Notes: generated by a model from the sequence alone, not told the origin. 64,000 nt of DNA from Streptomyces huiliensis (GCF_020037025.1 NZ_JAIQLH010000013.1:53025-117024); one strand, 5' to 3'. Numbered from the stretch's first letter, positions 1 to 8,895 are shown. Numbers and translations are program-made.

Positions 1-124
1 CGCCGGTGAGAGCCGCGCCGCCTGTGGCCAGGGCGAGGGCGGTGAGGAGACCGCCGAGGCGGCGGTTTCGCCTGGGGGCGCGGCGGGCCGTTCTGGGGCG
101 CGCGTCAGGACATGAGTGATCCAC
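1..124 (-). CDS. N-terminus of an exported protein, cut by window edge
   Basis: Only the first 41 codons are present. The GTG start has a GGAGG five bases upstream on the minus strand. The translation has a basic segment (RRAPRRNRR) followed by the hydrophobic run LGGLLTALALATGGAALTG, which is a signal peptide or membrane anchor, so the product is exported or anchored. It is divergent from the Tad pilus locus. The mature domain lies outside the window, so no function can be given. Confidence 0.6.
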   Translation of the reverse strand, partial: MDHSCPDARPRTARRAPRRNRRLGGLLTALALATGGAALTG

Positions 125-457
125 TACTGCCTCCGGTGGGGGGAGAGTTGAGACGGTGAGTGGGGGGTATCGCTGGGGAGGGGGGTGGTCACCGTCTGGT
201 GCGTGAGGATGGTCCAGACCAATCCATCCGTCAAGGGGATCGGTGGGGAGCGGCGTGGTTCACCCGTGGCCGTCGGGGGTCGGTGCCGGACCGGTCTCGT
301 ACGGAATGGAGCCGATCTCCGTCCGGAACCGGTCCGGAGAGGGCGGGAAGGGGCCGGACCGGGCCGGTTCGGAGGAACTGTTCCGAGCCGCCTCGTTCGT
401 GGATAAAGTGCGGGGCGCCGACGTGCGCGGGGCGTCGGCGCCGAACGGAGACGATCC
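125..457. other. Divergent intergenic region with inverted repeats
   Basis: No gene is visible in these 333 bases between the exported-protein gene and the first gene of the pilus locus. Two imperfect inverted repeats are present: GTCTGG...CCAGAC around 193-218, and a longer GAACCGGTCC.../...GGACCGGGCCGGTTC pair around 327-370. Either could be an operator or a transcript hairpin. No -10/-35 pair can be assigned with confidence. Confidence 0.4.
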
Positions 458-1333
458 ATGGCCACCGGGACGCCTGGGGCCGGAGTGGACGGGGATTCGG
501 ACGTGCCGATCGCGATAGCCGTCACCAGCCCCGACCTGGTGCTGCCCGCCCCCGACGGCCCCGCCCCGACCGCGGCCGTCCTCCAGCCGCCCGAGGCGCA
601 GCCGCTGGAGACCGCGGTGGCCCAGGCCGCCGTCCTGCTCGACCGGTGCGGCCACCTGGTCGTCGTGCACTCCGACGCGCTGCCCGCCGCCTACGTCCGT
701 CGGCTGCACACCGTCCGCGCGGTGCTGGAGAGCGACCGGATCGCCCTGCTGCCCGTCGCCCTGCCGCCGCTGGCGGTGGGCGTGCTGGCCCGCCAATTAC
801 GCCAGCTGTCCGTCTCCGACCTCGGCCCGGGCGTGCTGGCGTCCGCCACCCGCCTCCTCGCCCACTACATCTACGCCGGCGCCCAACTGGCCAGCATCGC
901 CCGCTTCGACCGGGTGCCGGTCGGCCTTGGCCCGCACCTCACCTCGCTGCTTCCCGGTGTCCGTTTCGGCGTCCTCGTCAACCCCGCGCCCCGCCTCGTC
1001 CGCCCCGGAGGTGACGACGTCCCTGGTCCTGCCTACCCGACCCGGCTGACCGTGGCCCGTGACGGGCCCCGCAAGGCCGAGGACTGGGTCGTGGACGTCC
1101 TCGCCCCGGAGTGGCGCGTCGAAGGGGTCCAGGAAGTGTCACCGCTGCCCGCGGAGTCCGTCCGCTGGTGGGGGACTCGCAGGGCCGTGGAGTTCGCCGC
1201 CGCCATCCCCGATCCGTCGATCCTCTACCAGCTGATCGCCTCCGTCCGGCGGGAGGAGTGCCGGTGGTGCGGGCTCGAACTCATCGGCGACCGCTGCGGG
1301 TTCTGTGCGGCCGGTGGGGAGGCCGCGGCATGA
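458..1333 (+). CDS. Conserved hypothetical protein with C-terminal zinc ribbon, head of Tad locus
   Basis: This 291-residue protein has no signal peptide and no membrane segment. The N-terminal 200 residues are rich in Ala, Leu, Val and Arg and match no family I recognise. The last 25 residues carry two CxxC knuckles (C268/C271 and C280/C283), which should bind one zinc ion. The ATG has GGAG seven bases upstream. It is the first gene in the same direction as the pilus genes, 322 bp before cpaB, so it may be a cytoplasmic partner or regulator of the system; that role is inferred from position only. Confidence 0.7.
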   Translation: MATGTPGAGVDGDSDVPIAIAVTSPDLVLPAPDGPAPTAAVLQPPEAQPLETAVAQAAVLLDRCGHLVVVHSDALPAAYVRRLHTVRAVLESDRIALLPVALPPLAVGVLARQLRQLSVSDLGPGVLASATRLLAHYIYAGAQLASIARFDRVPVGLGPHLTSLLPGVRFGVLVNPAPRLVRPGGDDVPGPAYPTRLTVARDGPRKAEDWVVDVLAPEWRVEGVQEVSPLPAESVRWWGTRRAVEFAAAIPDPSILYQLIASVRREECRWCGLELIGDRCGFCAAGGEAAA

Positions 1334-1655
1334 GGGACGGATTCCGGGGGCGGGGCCGTGCGTATTCGGACGCCGCTCGAAGAGGTGCCTTAGGGGCGAA
1401 CGCCCCACGGGGGCAGGGCGATCGGCGTACCCTCGCGGTTCGGGCCGTCGGCCGGCCGGAGGGTGTCGCGAGGGCGGCGGGCGGGATCACCAGCCTGTAT
1501 GCGACAACCGGCGGAGCTCCGAGCGAACGGTCCGGTCGGCTCCGCACCACCGGCCGTCACCGCGCCACCGGCCGTCACCGCGGCGTCGGCCGGCCCGTCC
1601 GGGAAGGCACCGAACCGACGTACCCCAACCGATCCCCAGTGAGGTCCGCCGCCCC
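1334..1655. other. Intergenic region upstream of cpaB with an 18-bp tandem duplication
   Basis: There is no convincing gene here; codon bias in every open frame is that of shadow ORFs. An 18-bp unit beginning caccggccgtcaccgcg is duplicated in tandem at 1548-1583 and a third degenerate copy follows. The stretch presumably holds the promoter for the pilus operon, but I cannot place one. Confidence 0.4.
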
Positions 1656-2438
1656 ATGAACTCACGCCAGCGACGCGGGATCATCCTGCTGCTCCTGTCG
1701 GTCCTCTGCGCTGTGGGAGCGGCTGCCGGGGTGTACGCGGTCGTCGAGGACGCCGAGTCCAAGGTCGGCCCGGAGGTCACGGCCTACCGGCTGCGGTCCG
1801 ATGTCGCGGCCTACCGGGCGCTGGACGAGGGACAGTTCGAGAAGGTGTCGATGCCCAGGCGCTGGCTGCCCGACACCGCGGTCACGGACCTCGCCGAGCT
1901 GCGCGGCAAGATCGCCGTCACTCCGCTCCGCAAGGGGTCCCTGCTGCAGAGCGACATGATCGTCAACCGGCCGGCCCTCGCCCCCGGGCAGCAGGAGATC
2001 GCCATCATGATCGACGCGGCGACCGGCGTGGCCGGGAAGATCACGCCGGGCTCGAAGGTCAACATCTACGCCACCTTCGACGGCAGGAGCGGTGCGGCCG
2101 GGGGTGCGGCCGGCGGCTCCGGCAAGGACGCGAAGGACGCCAAGGACCCGAGCCCCCAGCCGGTGTCGAAGATCATCGTGAGTGGCGCACAGGTGATCGA
2201 GGTCGGCAGGCTCACGCCGCTCGACGGCCGGACCGGCGGCGTCCGGACCGGCGCGTCCGGCACCCGGCAGGCGGGCGAGGCCGTGCCGATCACCTTCGCC
2301 CTGGGCGCGAAGGACGCGCAACGCGTCGCGTACGCCGAGTCGTTCGCGACCCACGTACGGCTGGCCCTGGTGGCGCCGGGCGACGACGCCGGCGTCAACG
2401 GAGCCGACCGCACGTACACCCTCGACGGCGACAAGTAG
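1656..2438 (+). CDS. cpaB: CpaB/RcpC-like Flp pilus assembly protein (SAF domain)
   Basis: The 260-residue product has an N-terminal membrane anchor (IILLLLSVLCAVGAAAGVYA, about residues 8-27) and an extracytoplasmic SAF-type domain containing the family's LRGKIAVTPLRKGSLL segment near residue 85. A Gly/Lys/Asp-rich insert separates the SAF part from the C-terminal beta domain. CpaB proteins support Flp pilus secretion at the membrane. The ATG was chosen over longer in-frame extensions because those lack an anchor and run through low-complexity sequence; a weak GAGG lies upstream. The CpaE-TadE gene follows after 16 bp, indicating an operon. Confidence 0.85.
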   Translation: MNSRQRRGIILLLLSVLCAVGAAAGVYAVVEDAESKVGPEVTAYRLRSDVAAYRALDEGQFEKVSMPRRWLPDTAVTDLAELRGKIAVTPLRKGSLLQSDMIVNRPALAPGQQEIAIMIDAATGVAGKITPGSKVNIYATFDGRSGAAGGAAGGSGKDAKDAKDPSPQPVSKIIVSGAQVIEVGRLTPLDGRTGGVRTGASGTRQAGEAVPITFALGAKDAQRVAYAESFATHVRLALVAPGDDAGVNGADRTYTLDGDK

Positions 2439-2454
2439 ACGGGGGACGTTCCCG

Positions 2455-4176
2455 GTGACCATCCGCATCCTTCCGGCCGTCGCGGACCCGGAGACCGGCC
2501 GGGCCGTCGGCGGACTCCTCGCCCAGCTTCCCGGCGTCGAACCGCTGCGTACCGTGGGCGACTCGACGGCGCTCCTCGACGCCCTCGCCCTCCTGGGCGC
2601 CGGCTCGGTCGCAGGACTCCCCGAGGTCGTCCTCGTCCACGAACGGCTGGGGCCCGCCCCCGCCCTCGAAGTCGTCCGGGAGGTGGCCCTCCGCTTCCCC
2701 GCCACCGGCGTCGTCCTCCTGTCCGCCGACGCCGGACCGGCGCTGTACGCCGCCGCCATGGACTGCGGCGCCCGCGGCCTCGCCGCTCTCCCGCCCAAGT
2801 ACGACGAACTGGGCGCCCGCGTCCAGGCCGCCGCCCACTGGGCCACCGGCGTCCGCCGCCACCTGGACGCCGGCCCGGGCGGCCCGGCGGGCGGCGGGCC
2901 CGGCGCGGCCGACGGGCGCCTCGTCGCCGTCGTCGGCGCCAAGGGCGGCGTGGGGACGACCGTCGTGGCCGTCCAACTCGCCCTCGCCGCCCGGTCGGCG
3001 GGCCACGAGGTGGCCCTCGTCGACATGGACCTCCAGTCCGGCGACGTCGCCTCCTACCTGGACGTCCGCTTCCGGCGGTCCGTCGCCGACCTCGCCGGCA
3101 TCAGCGACATCTCGCCCCGCGTCCTCCAGGACGCCGTCTTCCCGCACCCCACCGGCCTCGGCCTGCTCCTCGCCCCCGCCGAGGGCGAACGCGGCGAGGA
3201 GATAGGCGACCCCGCGTCCCGCCAGATCACGGCGGCGCTGCGCCGCCGCTACCCGCTCGTCGTCGCCGACTGCGGCACGCAGATCACGGCGGCGGGCGCG
3301 GCCGTCATCGAGACGGCCGACCTCGCCCTGCTGGTCACCACCCCCGACGTGGTGTCCGTGCGGGCCGCCAAACGCATGGTCCGGCTGTGGGACCGGCTCC
3401 AGATCCGCAAGGCGGAGGACACCATGACCGTCGTCAACCGGCACACGCGCACCGCCGAGGTGCAGCCGCCGCTCGTGGCCCGGACCACCGGGACGCGGGT
3501 GGCCCGGACCGTCGTCCCCGCCGCGTACAAGGAGCTGCGGGCGGCCGTCGACTCCGGCCGGATGCAGGACCTGGACGCCCGGTCGGGGGTCCGGCAGGCG
3601 CTGTGGACCCTGGCCGGCGAGCTCGGCCTGGCCGCCCCGGCGTCCGGCGCCCGGCCCGTCGGCGGGCAACGCCGGCATCGGGCGCTCGGAGCGGGGAGCC
3701 CGGGGGCTGGTGGTGCCGTGGCAGGCGGTTCCGGAGCGATGAGTGGTGCGGAGGGGGCGACGGGTGGTGGGACGGGCCCTGACCAGCTCGCCCCCGTTCC
3801 CGCGCCCTCGCCGTTCCGCCGGTTCCGCAGGTGGGGCGGGGACAGGGGGCAGGTGGCCGTCGAGTTCGCCGGGATCTTCCCCATGATCCTCGTCGCCCTG
3901 GCGGTGGTCTGGCAGTGCGTCCTGGTCGGTTACACCTACTCCCTCGCCGGCCATGCCGCGGACCGCGCGGCCCGCGCCGGCGCGGTGGGCCGCGACTGCG
4001 CCGAGGCCGCCCGGGCCGACCTGCCGGGGGAATGGCGGACCGGCGCGATCGACTGCGGCCGGGAGGGCGACGTCTACAAGGCGACGGTGAAGCTGAAGGT
4101 GCCCGTGCTGGTACCGGACGCGGTCGACTGGCCGTGGGCGGTGGGCGGCACGGCGGGCGTGGCGAGGGAGGACTGA
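2455..4176 (+). CDS. CpaE-type ATPase fused to a TadE-like pseudopilin domain
   Basis: A single 573-codon frame joins two normally separate Tad proteins. Residues 1-130 form a receiver-like domain. Residues 155-400 are a ParA/MinD-type ATPase with the deviant Walker A GAKGGVGTT (about 161-169) and VDMD near 189-192, as in CpaE/TadZ, which localises the pilus machine. A Gly/Ala/Pro-rich linker (about 400-455) leads to residues 463-573, a TadE-like unit: the class III prepilin-like site G465-Q466VAVEF, a hydrophobic helix, and paired cysteines. No stop or good internal start separates the parts. The start is GTG with GGGGGA upstream. A 3-bp gap precedes the next TadE gene. Confidence 0.85.
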   Translation: MTIRILPAVADPETGRAVGGLLAQLPGVEPLRTVGDSTALLDALALLGAGSVAGLPEVVLVHERLGPAPALEVVREVALRFPATGVVLLSADAGPALYAAAMDCGARGLAALPPKYDELGARVQAAAHWATGVRRHLDAGPGGPAGGGPGAADGRLVAVVGAKGGVGTTVVAVQLALAARSAGHEVALVDMDLQSGDVASYLDVRFRRSVADLAGISDISPRVLQDAVFPHPTGLGLLLAPAEGERGEEIGDPASRQITAALRRRYPLVVADCGTQITAAGAAVIETADLALLVTTPDVVSVRAAKRMVRLWDRLQIRKAEDTMTVVNRHTRTAEVQPPLVARTTGTRVARTVVPAAYKELRAAVDSGRMQDLDARSGVRQALWTLAGELGLAAPASGARPVGGQRRHRALGAGSPGAGGAVAGGSGAMSGAEGATGGGTGPDQLAPVPAPSPFRRFRRWGGDRGQVAVEFAGIFPMILVALAVVWQCVLVGYTYSLAGHAADRAARAGAVGRDCAEAARADLPGEWRTGAIDCGREGDVYKATVKLKVPVLVPDAVDWPWAVGGTAGVARED

Positions 4177-4179
4177 GCG

Positions 4180-4848
4180 GTGGCGGGGGACTCGCGGTTC
4201 CCGCGGGGCGGGGCGATGCGGTTCTTCCGGGGCCGGGCGACGCGAAACCGCCCGCCGACCCCGGCCGGTACGCCGTGGTTCCGCCGGCGGTCGTCGGACG
4301 ACCGTGGGTCCGCCGCCGTCGAGTTCGTGGGTTTCCTGCCCATCCTCCTTCTTGTAGGTCTGGCCGCGATCCAGCTCGGGCTGGCGGCCTTCGCCGCCCA
4401 GCAGGCCGGCACCGGCGCCCGCGCCGCCGCCCGCACAGCGACGCTCGACGACCCCCGCGCCGCCCCGGAAGCCGCCGCCAGGGCCGCGATGACCGACTGG
4501 GTGGCCCGGCGCGCCGACACCGTCCAGGCGCCCCCCTGTACGCCCGGCGCCGAGGTCACCGCCACGGTGGATGTCGCCGTGCCCGGGCTTCTCCCCGGTA
4601 CCGGCTTCCACGTCACCCGGCACGCCACCATGCGCTGCCCCGATGACACGCGCGCCCCTGTCGACGAGCCCCGCGCCCCCGCCGACGTACCTCGCGCCTC
4701 TGCCCAGACCACCTTCCGCGCCACTGTCGAGGCATCCCGCGCCTCCTTCGACGTCCCCCACGTCCCTGTCGGCATCCTTCGTGGGCCGTCCGACGTTTCC
4801 CCCAAGCCTCACGAGCCCCGTGTACCCCCTCAGGAGAGCCGCCCATGA
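4180..4848 (+). CDS. TadE-like pilus assembly pseudopilin
   Basis: This 222-residue protein has a 43-residue basic leader, a prepilin-like site (G43-S44AAVEF, Glu at +5) and a long hydrophobic helix (about 50-72), then an extracytoplasmic part with the pattern of TadE proteins. Its last 60 residues are Pro/Ala/Arg-rich and look disordered. GTG was chosen as start because GGGAGG lies about eight bases upstream; an ATG at 4216 is an alternative that keeps the prepilin site. The 3' end overlaps the cpaF start by four bases (ATGA), so the two are translationally coupled. Confidence 0.8.
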   Translation: MAGDSRFPRGGAMRFFRGRATRNRPPTPAGTPWFRRRSSDDRGSAAVEFVGFLPILLLVGLAAIQLGLAAFAAQQAGTGARAAARTATLDDPRAAPEAAARAAMTDWVARRADTVQAPPCTPGAEVTATVDVAVPGLLPGTGFHVTRHATMRCPDDTRAPVDEPRAPADVPRASAQTTFRATVEASRASFDVPHVPVGILRGPSDVSPKPHEPRVPPQESRP

Positions 4849-6458
4849 GCCTCCGGGCCCGCGTCGCCAGCCCCGAACCTCCGGACAGCGGACGGGAGTC
4901 GGACCACCTCGTCCCCGTCTACCGCGCCAAACTCCTGGAGGAGATCGACCTCGCCGAGATGTCCGCGCTCGCCGCCGCCGAGCGGCGCGGGCGGCTGGAA
5001 CGGGTGCTGGGACACATCATCAGCCGTGAGGGACCGGTCCTCTCCACCGCCGAACGCGACCGGCTGATCCGCAGGGTCGTGGACGAGGCCCTGGGCCTGG
5101 GCATCCTCGAACCCCTCCTGGAGGACCCCACCGTCACCGAGATCATGGTCAACGGGCCGGACCAGGTCTTCGTCGAACGCGCGGGCCGCGTCGAAGCCGT
5201 CCCCGTGCGGTTCGCCTCCCACGAGCAGCTGATGCAGACCATCGAGCGCATCGTCTCCACCGTCAACCGCCGCGTGGACGAGTCCAATCCCATGGTCGAC
5301 GCCCGGCTGCCCAGCGGCGAACGCGTCAACGTCATCATCCCGCCCCTCGCCCTCAACGGCGCCACCCTCACCATCCGCCGCTTCCCCCGCGTCTACACGC
5401 TGCGCGAACTCGTCGGCATCGGCACGCTCGACGAACCGACGGTGATGCTGCTCGCGGGACTCGTCCGGGCGAAGTTCAACATCGTCATCTCCGGCCCCAC
5501 CGGCTCCGGCAAGACCACCCTGCTCAACGCCCTCTCCGGCCTCATCCCGGAGGGCGAACGCGTCATCACCGTCGAGGACGCCGCCGAACTCCAGCTCCAG
5601 CAGACCCACGTGATCCGCCTCGAATCCCGCCCGCCCAACGTGGAGGGCAAGGGCCGGATCACCATCCGCGATCTGGTGCGCAACTCCCTGCGCATGCGCC
5701 CCGACCGCATCATCGTCGGCGAGGTCCGCGGCGGCGAGACCCTCGACATGCTCCAGGCCATGTCCACCGGACACGACGGATCCCTCGCCACCGTCCACGC
5801 CAACAGCGCCGAGGATGCGCTGATGCGGCTGCGCACGCTGGCCTCCATGTCGGAGGTCAAGATCCCGTACGAGGCGCTGCGCGACCAGATCGACAGCGCG
5901 GTCGACTGCGTCGTCCAACTCACCCGCACCGCCGACGGGGCACGCCGCGTCAGCGAAGTGGCGCTCCTGGACTCGTACGTTCCGCAGGGGCGGTCCGCCA
6001 CGTCGTACGAGCCGCGGAGCGCACCCTACGAGCAGCGCGGTGGGCCCGACGACGGCGCCTACGAGCGGTCCGGCGCTGCCCGTGAGTGGCCCGGGACCGG
6101 AGCGGCGGCCGCCGCGGGCCACCGCCTCACGCCCGTCGTCCGCTTCGACGCGCTGCCCATGGGCCCGGATCGCGTCGTCCGCGGCACGTTCGCCCACTTC
6201 CCGCTGCCGGAGCGGGCCGTCGGCCGGCTGCGCCTGGCCAACGAGCCGGTCCCGCAGGCGTTCGGGGTCGCCGCGCCGCCCGGTGGCACCACCGCCCCTC
6301 GCGCCGCCGGCCCCCGCCCTACGGGCCGCCACGCGGGGCGGTCCGCGGACGGTGAGCGGGTCGGGGGCGGTGAGCGGGCCGGGGACGGCGAACGGCTCGG
6401 GGGCGGTGAGCGGGCCGGGAACGGCGAGCGGCTCGGGGGCGGCGAACGGATCCCCTAG
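4845..6458 (+). CDS. cpaF: CpaF/TadA-type secretion ATPase
   Basis: This is the hexameric ATPase that powers Flp pilus assembly. It has the N-terminal CpaF helical domain and a RecA-like core with Walker A GPTGSGKTT (about residues 217-225), a Walker B region DRIIVGEVRGGE and the conserved GHDGSLATVHANS segment. The core ends near residue 370; the remaining 165 residues are a variable tail, ending in a GER-rich hexapeptide repeat. The tail is much longer than in typical CpaF (about 420-480 aa) and is likely disordered. GGAGAG precedes the ATG. Confidence 0.93.
   Translation: MSLRARVASPEPPDSGRESDHLVPVYRAKLLEEIDLAEMSALAAAERRGRLERVLGHIISREGPVLSTAERDRLIRRVVDEALGLGILEPLLEDPTVTEIMVNGPDQVFVERAGRVEAVPVRFASHEQLMQTIERIVSTVNRRVDESNPMVDARLPSGERVNVIIPPLALNGATLTIRRFPRVYTLRELVGIGTLDEPTVMLLAGLVRAKFNIVISGPTGSGKTTLLNALSGLIPEGERVITVEDAAELQLQQTHVIRLESRPPNVEGKGRITIRDLVRNSLRMRPDRIIVGEVRGGETLDMLQAMSTGHDGSLATVHANSAEDALMRLRTLASMSEVKIPYEALRDQIDSAVDCVVQLTRTADGARRVSEVALLDSYVPQGRSATSYEPRSAPYEQRGGPDDGAYERSGAAREWPGTGAAAAAGHRLTPVVRFDALPMGPDRVVRGTFAHFPLPERAVGRLRLANEPVPQAFGVAAPPGGTTAPRAAGPRPTGRHAGRSADGERVGGGERAGDGERLGGGERAGNGERLGGGERIP
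6351..6450 (+). repeat. 18-bp in-frame tandem repeats at the cpaF 3' end
   Basis: About five and a half copies of an 18-bp unit encode the hexapeptide GER-x-G-(G/D/N). Units alternate, so a 36-bp higher-order period is also visible. The repeat lies beyond the conserved ATPase core, just before the stop, and is probably length-variable between strains. Confidence 0.8.
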
Positions 6459-6653
6459 TGGGCCGATCCCCGGGGGACCTCAGGGCCGTCTCAGGGTTCA
6501 TTCGGGGCCGGCTCCCGGGAAGACCCATCAGGACACCGGCGACGGCCCGCCGGAGCGCCGGCGACCGTCCGCACGGGATGCGGCCGCACGCGGACCAGAG
6601 GCACGAGGCACGTCAGACCACGGATCACGGAAGATCACGAAAGGCGACCGCAC

Positions 6654-7598
6654 ATGGATGGGACCCTCGCGCTCCTCACCCTGGGCATCACCCTGCTGTG
6701 CGGTGTGCTCGCCGTCGCGGGCGTACGGACTTACCTGGCCGGAAACGAGCGGCAGGCCGCTCTCGTCGAGCGCCTCACCGATCCCGGGGAACCCTCCCGG
6801 CCCGCCGGCCGCTTCCGGCCGTTACGCCGCTTCGACCGCGCGGTGCGCGGAACGGGCCTCGGCAGACGGCTGGAGCGGCGCATCGCCGCCACCGGACTGA
6901 GCTTCGCACCGGGCGACTTCCTGCTGTGGACGGCCGCCGCGGCAGCCGCCCTGTGGGTCGTGGCGGCCCTCGCCCTGGCCCCGTTCTTCGGGCCGCTCGC
7001 CGCGGTCGTGGCCGTCTGGACGGCCTTCGCCTTGCTGGGGCGGCAGCGCCGCAAACGCATCGAGAAGTTCATCAACCAACTGCCCGAGCTCGCCCGGATC
7101 CTCGCCAACGCCACCCAGGCGGGGCTCGCCCTGCGCACGGCCCTCGGCATGGCGGCGGAGGAGATGGACGCCCCGGCGGGGGAGGAGCTCGCCGCCGTCG
7201 CCGACCGGCTGGCCGTCGGACACTCCGTCGACGAGGCACTCGCCGAACTGGCCGAGCGGCTGCCCTCCCGCGAGCTCGGCGTGCTGGTCACCACCCTGGT
7301 CCTCTCGCACCGCTCGGGCGGCTCGGTCGTCCGCTCCCTGCGCAACCTCACCGAGACGCTGGAGGAGCGGAAGGAGACACGGCGCGAGGTCCGGACGCAG
7401 CTGTCCCAGGTGACCGCCACGGCCTACGTCGTCCCCCTGATGGGCATAGGCACTCTCTTCCTCCTGGACCGCATCGCCCCCGGCTCCATCGACCGTATGA
7501 CGGGCACCGCCCTCGGGCAGCTCACGGTGATAGGCGCGTTCGCGCTTTACGGCGTGGGGTTCTTCCTGATCCGCCGCATGTCCCGCGTCGACATATGA
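6654..7598 (+). CDS. tadB: TadB-like pilus platform protein (type II secretion F family)
   Basis: The 314-residue membrane protein has an N-terminal helix (LTLGITLLCGVLAVAGVRTYL), a hydrophobic pair near residues 85-125, a cytoplasmic GspF/TadB domain (INQLPELARILANATQAG through the SVDEALAEL segment) and C-terminal helices. With TadC it forms the inner-membrane platform on which CpaF acts. The ATG follows a GAAAGG. A 195-bp gap separates it from cpaF, so an internal promoter is possible. Confidence 0.88.
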   Translation: MDGTLALLTLGITLLCGVLAVAGVRTYLAGNERQAALVERLTDPGEPSRPAGRFRPLRRFDRAVRGTGLGRRLERRIAATGLSFAPGDFLLWTAAAAAALWVVAALALAPFFGPLAAVVAVWTAFALLGRQRRKRIEKFINQLPELARILANATQAGLALRTALGMAAEEMDAPAGEELAAVADRLAVGHSVDEALAELAERLPSRELGVLVTTLVLSHRSGGSVVRSLRNLTETLEERKETRREVRTQLSQVTATAYVVPLMGIGTLFLLDRIAPGSIDRMTGTALGQLTVIGAFALYGVGFFLIRRMSRVDI

Positions 7599-7642
7599 CC
7601 GCTCGGGCAACGCCCGCCCGTGTCCCTCCAACCGGTCACGCG

Positions 7643-7690
7643 CCCTTCCCCCCCCACTGTTCCTCCCCCCCCACCATTCCTCCCCCCGCC
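7643..7690 (+). repeat. Three C-tracts (C8, C8, C6) between tadB and tadC
   Basis: In the 122-bp tadB-tadC gap, three runs of eight, eight and six cytosines are spaced about 17-20 bases apart and separated by short act/att-containing spacers. The strand is nearly purine-free over this stretch. It cannot fold on itself and could act as a single-stranded leader element or a slippage-prone site. No known element name applies. Confidence 0.6.
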
Positions 7691-7720
7691 ATTCACTCGT
7701 CACGATCCGAGGAGACGGAC

Positions 7721-8608
7721 ATGGGCCTGCTGATCGCGCTCCTGGCCGGCGCGTCCGTGGCCGGCGCCTGCTACGGCGTCGCCCTCTGGCGCAGCGAGGC
7801 CAGGCTCCCCCCGGACCTCGCCGTAGCCCTGGAGGTCGGCGCCACCCGCACCACCGCCGTCGGCTCGGCCGTCGACCGCCTCGGCATGCGGTGGGCCCCG
7901 CTCGTCCTGCGCCTGATGGGCGCCCGCCGGGTGGCCCGCATCCGCACGCGCATCGACCGGGCCGGCAACCCGGGCGGCCTCACCGTCGACCGCTACGCGG
8001 CCCGCCGCGCGGTCTACGGGGCCCTCGGCTTCGGCGGCGCGCTCGTCATGCTGGTCGAGGGGCGGCCGCTCATAGCGGCCCTGCTCGTCGCGTTCGGCCT
8101 GTTCTGGATCGAGGTGGGCATCTGGGCCGCCGTCCGGGAGAGACGCGTCGCGATCGAACGGACGCTCCCGGACTTCCTCGACGTCCTCGCGGTCGTCGTC
8201 AGCGCCGGCCTGAGCTTCCGGCAGGCCCTCGACCGGGTCGCCGAACGCTACGAGGGCCCGTGGGCCGACGAACTCCGCATCGCGCTGCGGCAGATGGACA
8301 TGGGCGTCAGCAGGCGGGACGCGTTCGACGGGCTGCGCCGGCGGAACGACTCCGAACAGGTCGCCCAGTTCGTCTCCGCCCTCCAGCAGGGCGAGGAGCT
8401 CGGCTCGCCCATCGTGGACACCCTCATGGACCTGGCCGCCGACATGCGCCGCACCGACGCCCAGAACGCCCGCCGCCGGGCGGCCCGCGCGGTCCCCAAG
8501 GCCACGGTCGTCATCACCACGTTCATGGTCCCCGGCACGCTTGCGCTGATGATCGCGGGTTTCTTCCTCGGGTCCGGCGTCGACTTCGGATCGGTGTCGG
8601 GCAAGTGA
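7721..8608 (+). CDS. tadC: TadC-like pilus platform protein (type II secretion F family)
   Basis: The 295-residue product starts with a hydrophobic helix (LLIALLAGASVAGACYGVAL), has two central helices (about 105-140) and the F-family cytoplasmic signature (ERTLPDFLDVLAVVVSAGLS, then FVSALQQGEELGSP), ending in a C-terminal helix. It pairs with TadB in the membrane platform. The ATG is preceded by GAGGAGA at good spacing; longer in-frame extensions run through the C-tract spacer and are not credible. Confidence 0.9.
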   Translation: MGLLIALLAGASVAGACYGVALWRSEARLPPDLAVALEVGATRTTAVGSAVDRLGMRWAPLVLRLMGARRVARIRTRIDRAGNPGGLTVDRYAARRAVYGALGFGGALVMLVEGRPLIAALLVAFGLFWIEVGIWAAVRERRVAIERTLPDFLDVLAVVVSAGLSFRQALDRVAERYEGPWADELRIALRQMDMGVSRRDAFDGLRRRNDSEQVAQFVSALQQGEELGSPIVDTLMDLAADMRRTDAQNARRRAARAVPKATVVITTFMVPGTLALMIAGFFLGSGVDFGSVSGK

Positions 8609-8895
8609 CGGCGGCGGGACGGACGGTGTACCGGGGCGACGAGTTCTGTGAAGGCCCTTCGCTTCTGCAACCGGGTGTGGGACAGTCTTCGCCCGAAGGT
8701 GCCTCGGCGGTGGGACGACGGGCTGGACGGGGGTGGCGCGCGTGACGCAAGAGAATGACCAACTCCCCTGCGAAAGAGGGAAAGCGAGGCACGCGCACTG
8801 TCCCGCGTCCCGTGTCCGGGCGTACGTTTCCCCTGCGGCGAGCGGCCGTTCCGGACGCCACCCGCAGCGCCCGGCCACTCGTGGAGGGGATGAGA

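Noticed and set aside
2395..4812. 805-codon open frame on the minus strand
   Set aside because: It is a shadow of the CpaE-TadE and TadE genes. High GC suppresses stops; its composition is Gly/Arg/Asp-rich without any domain, while the plus strand has clear motifs.
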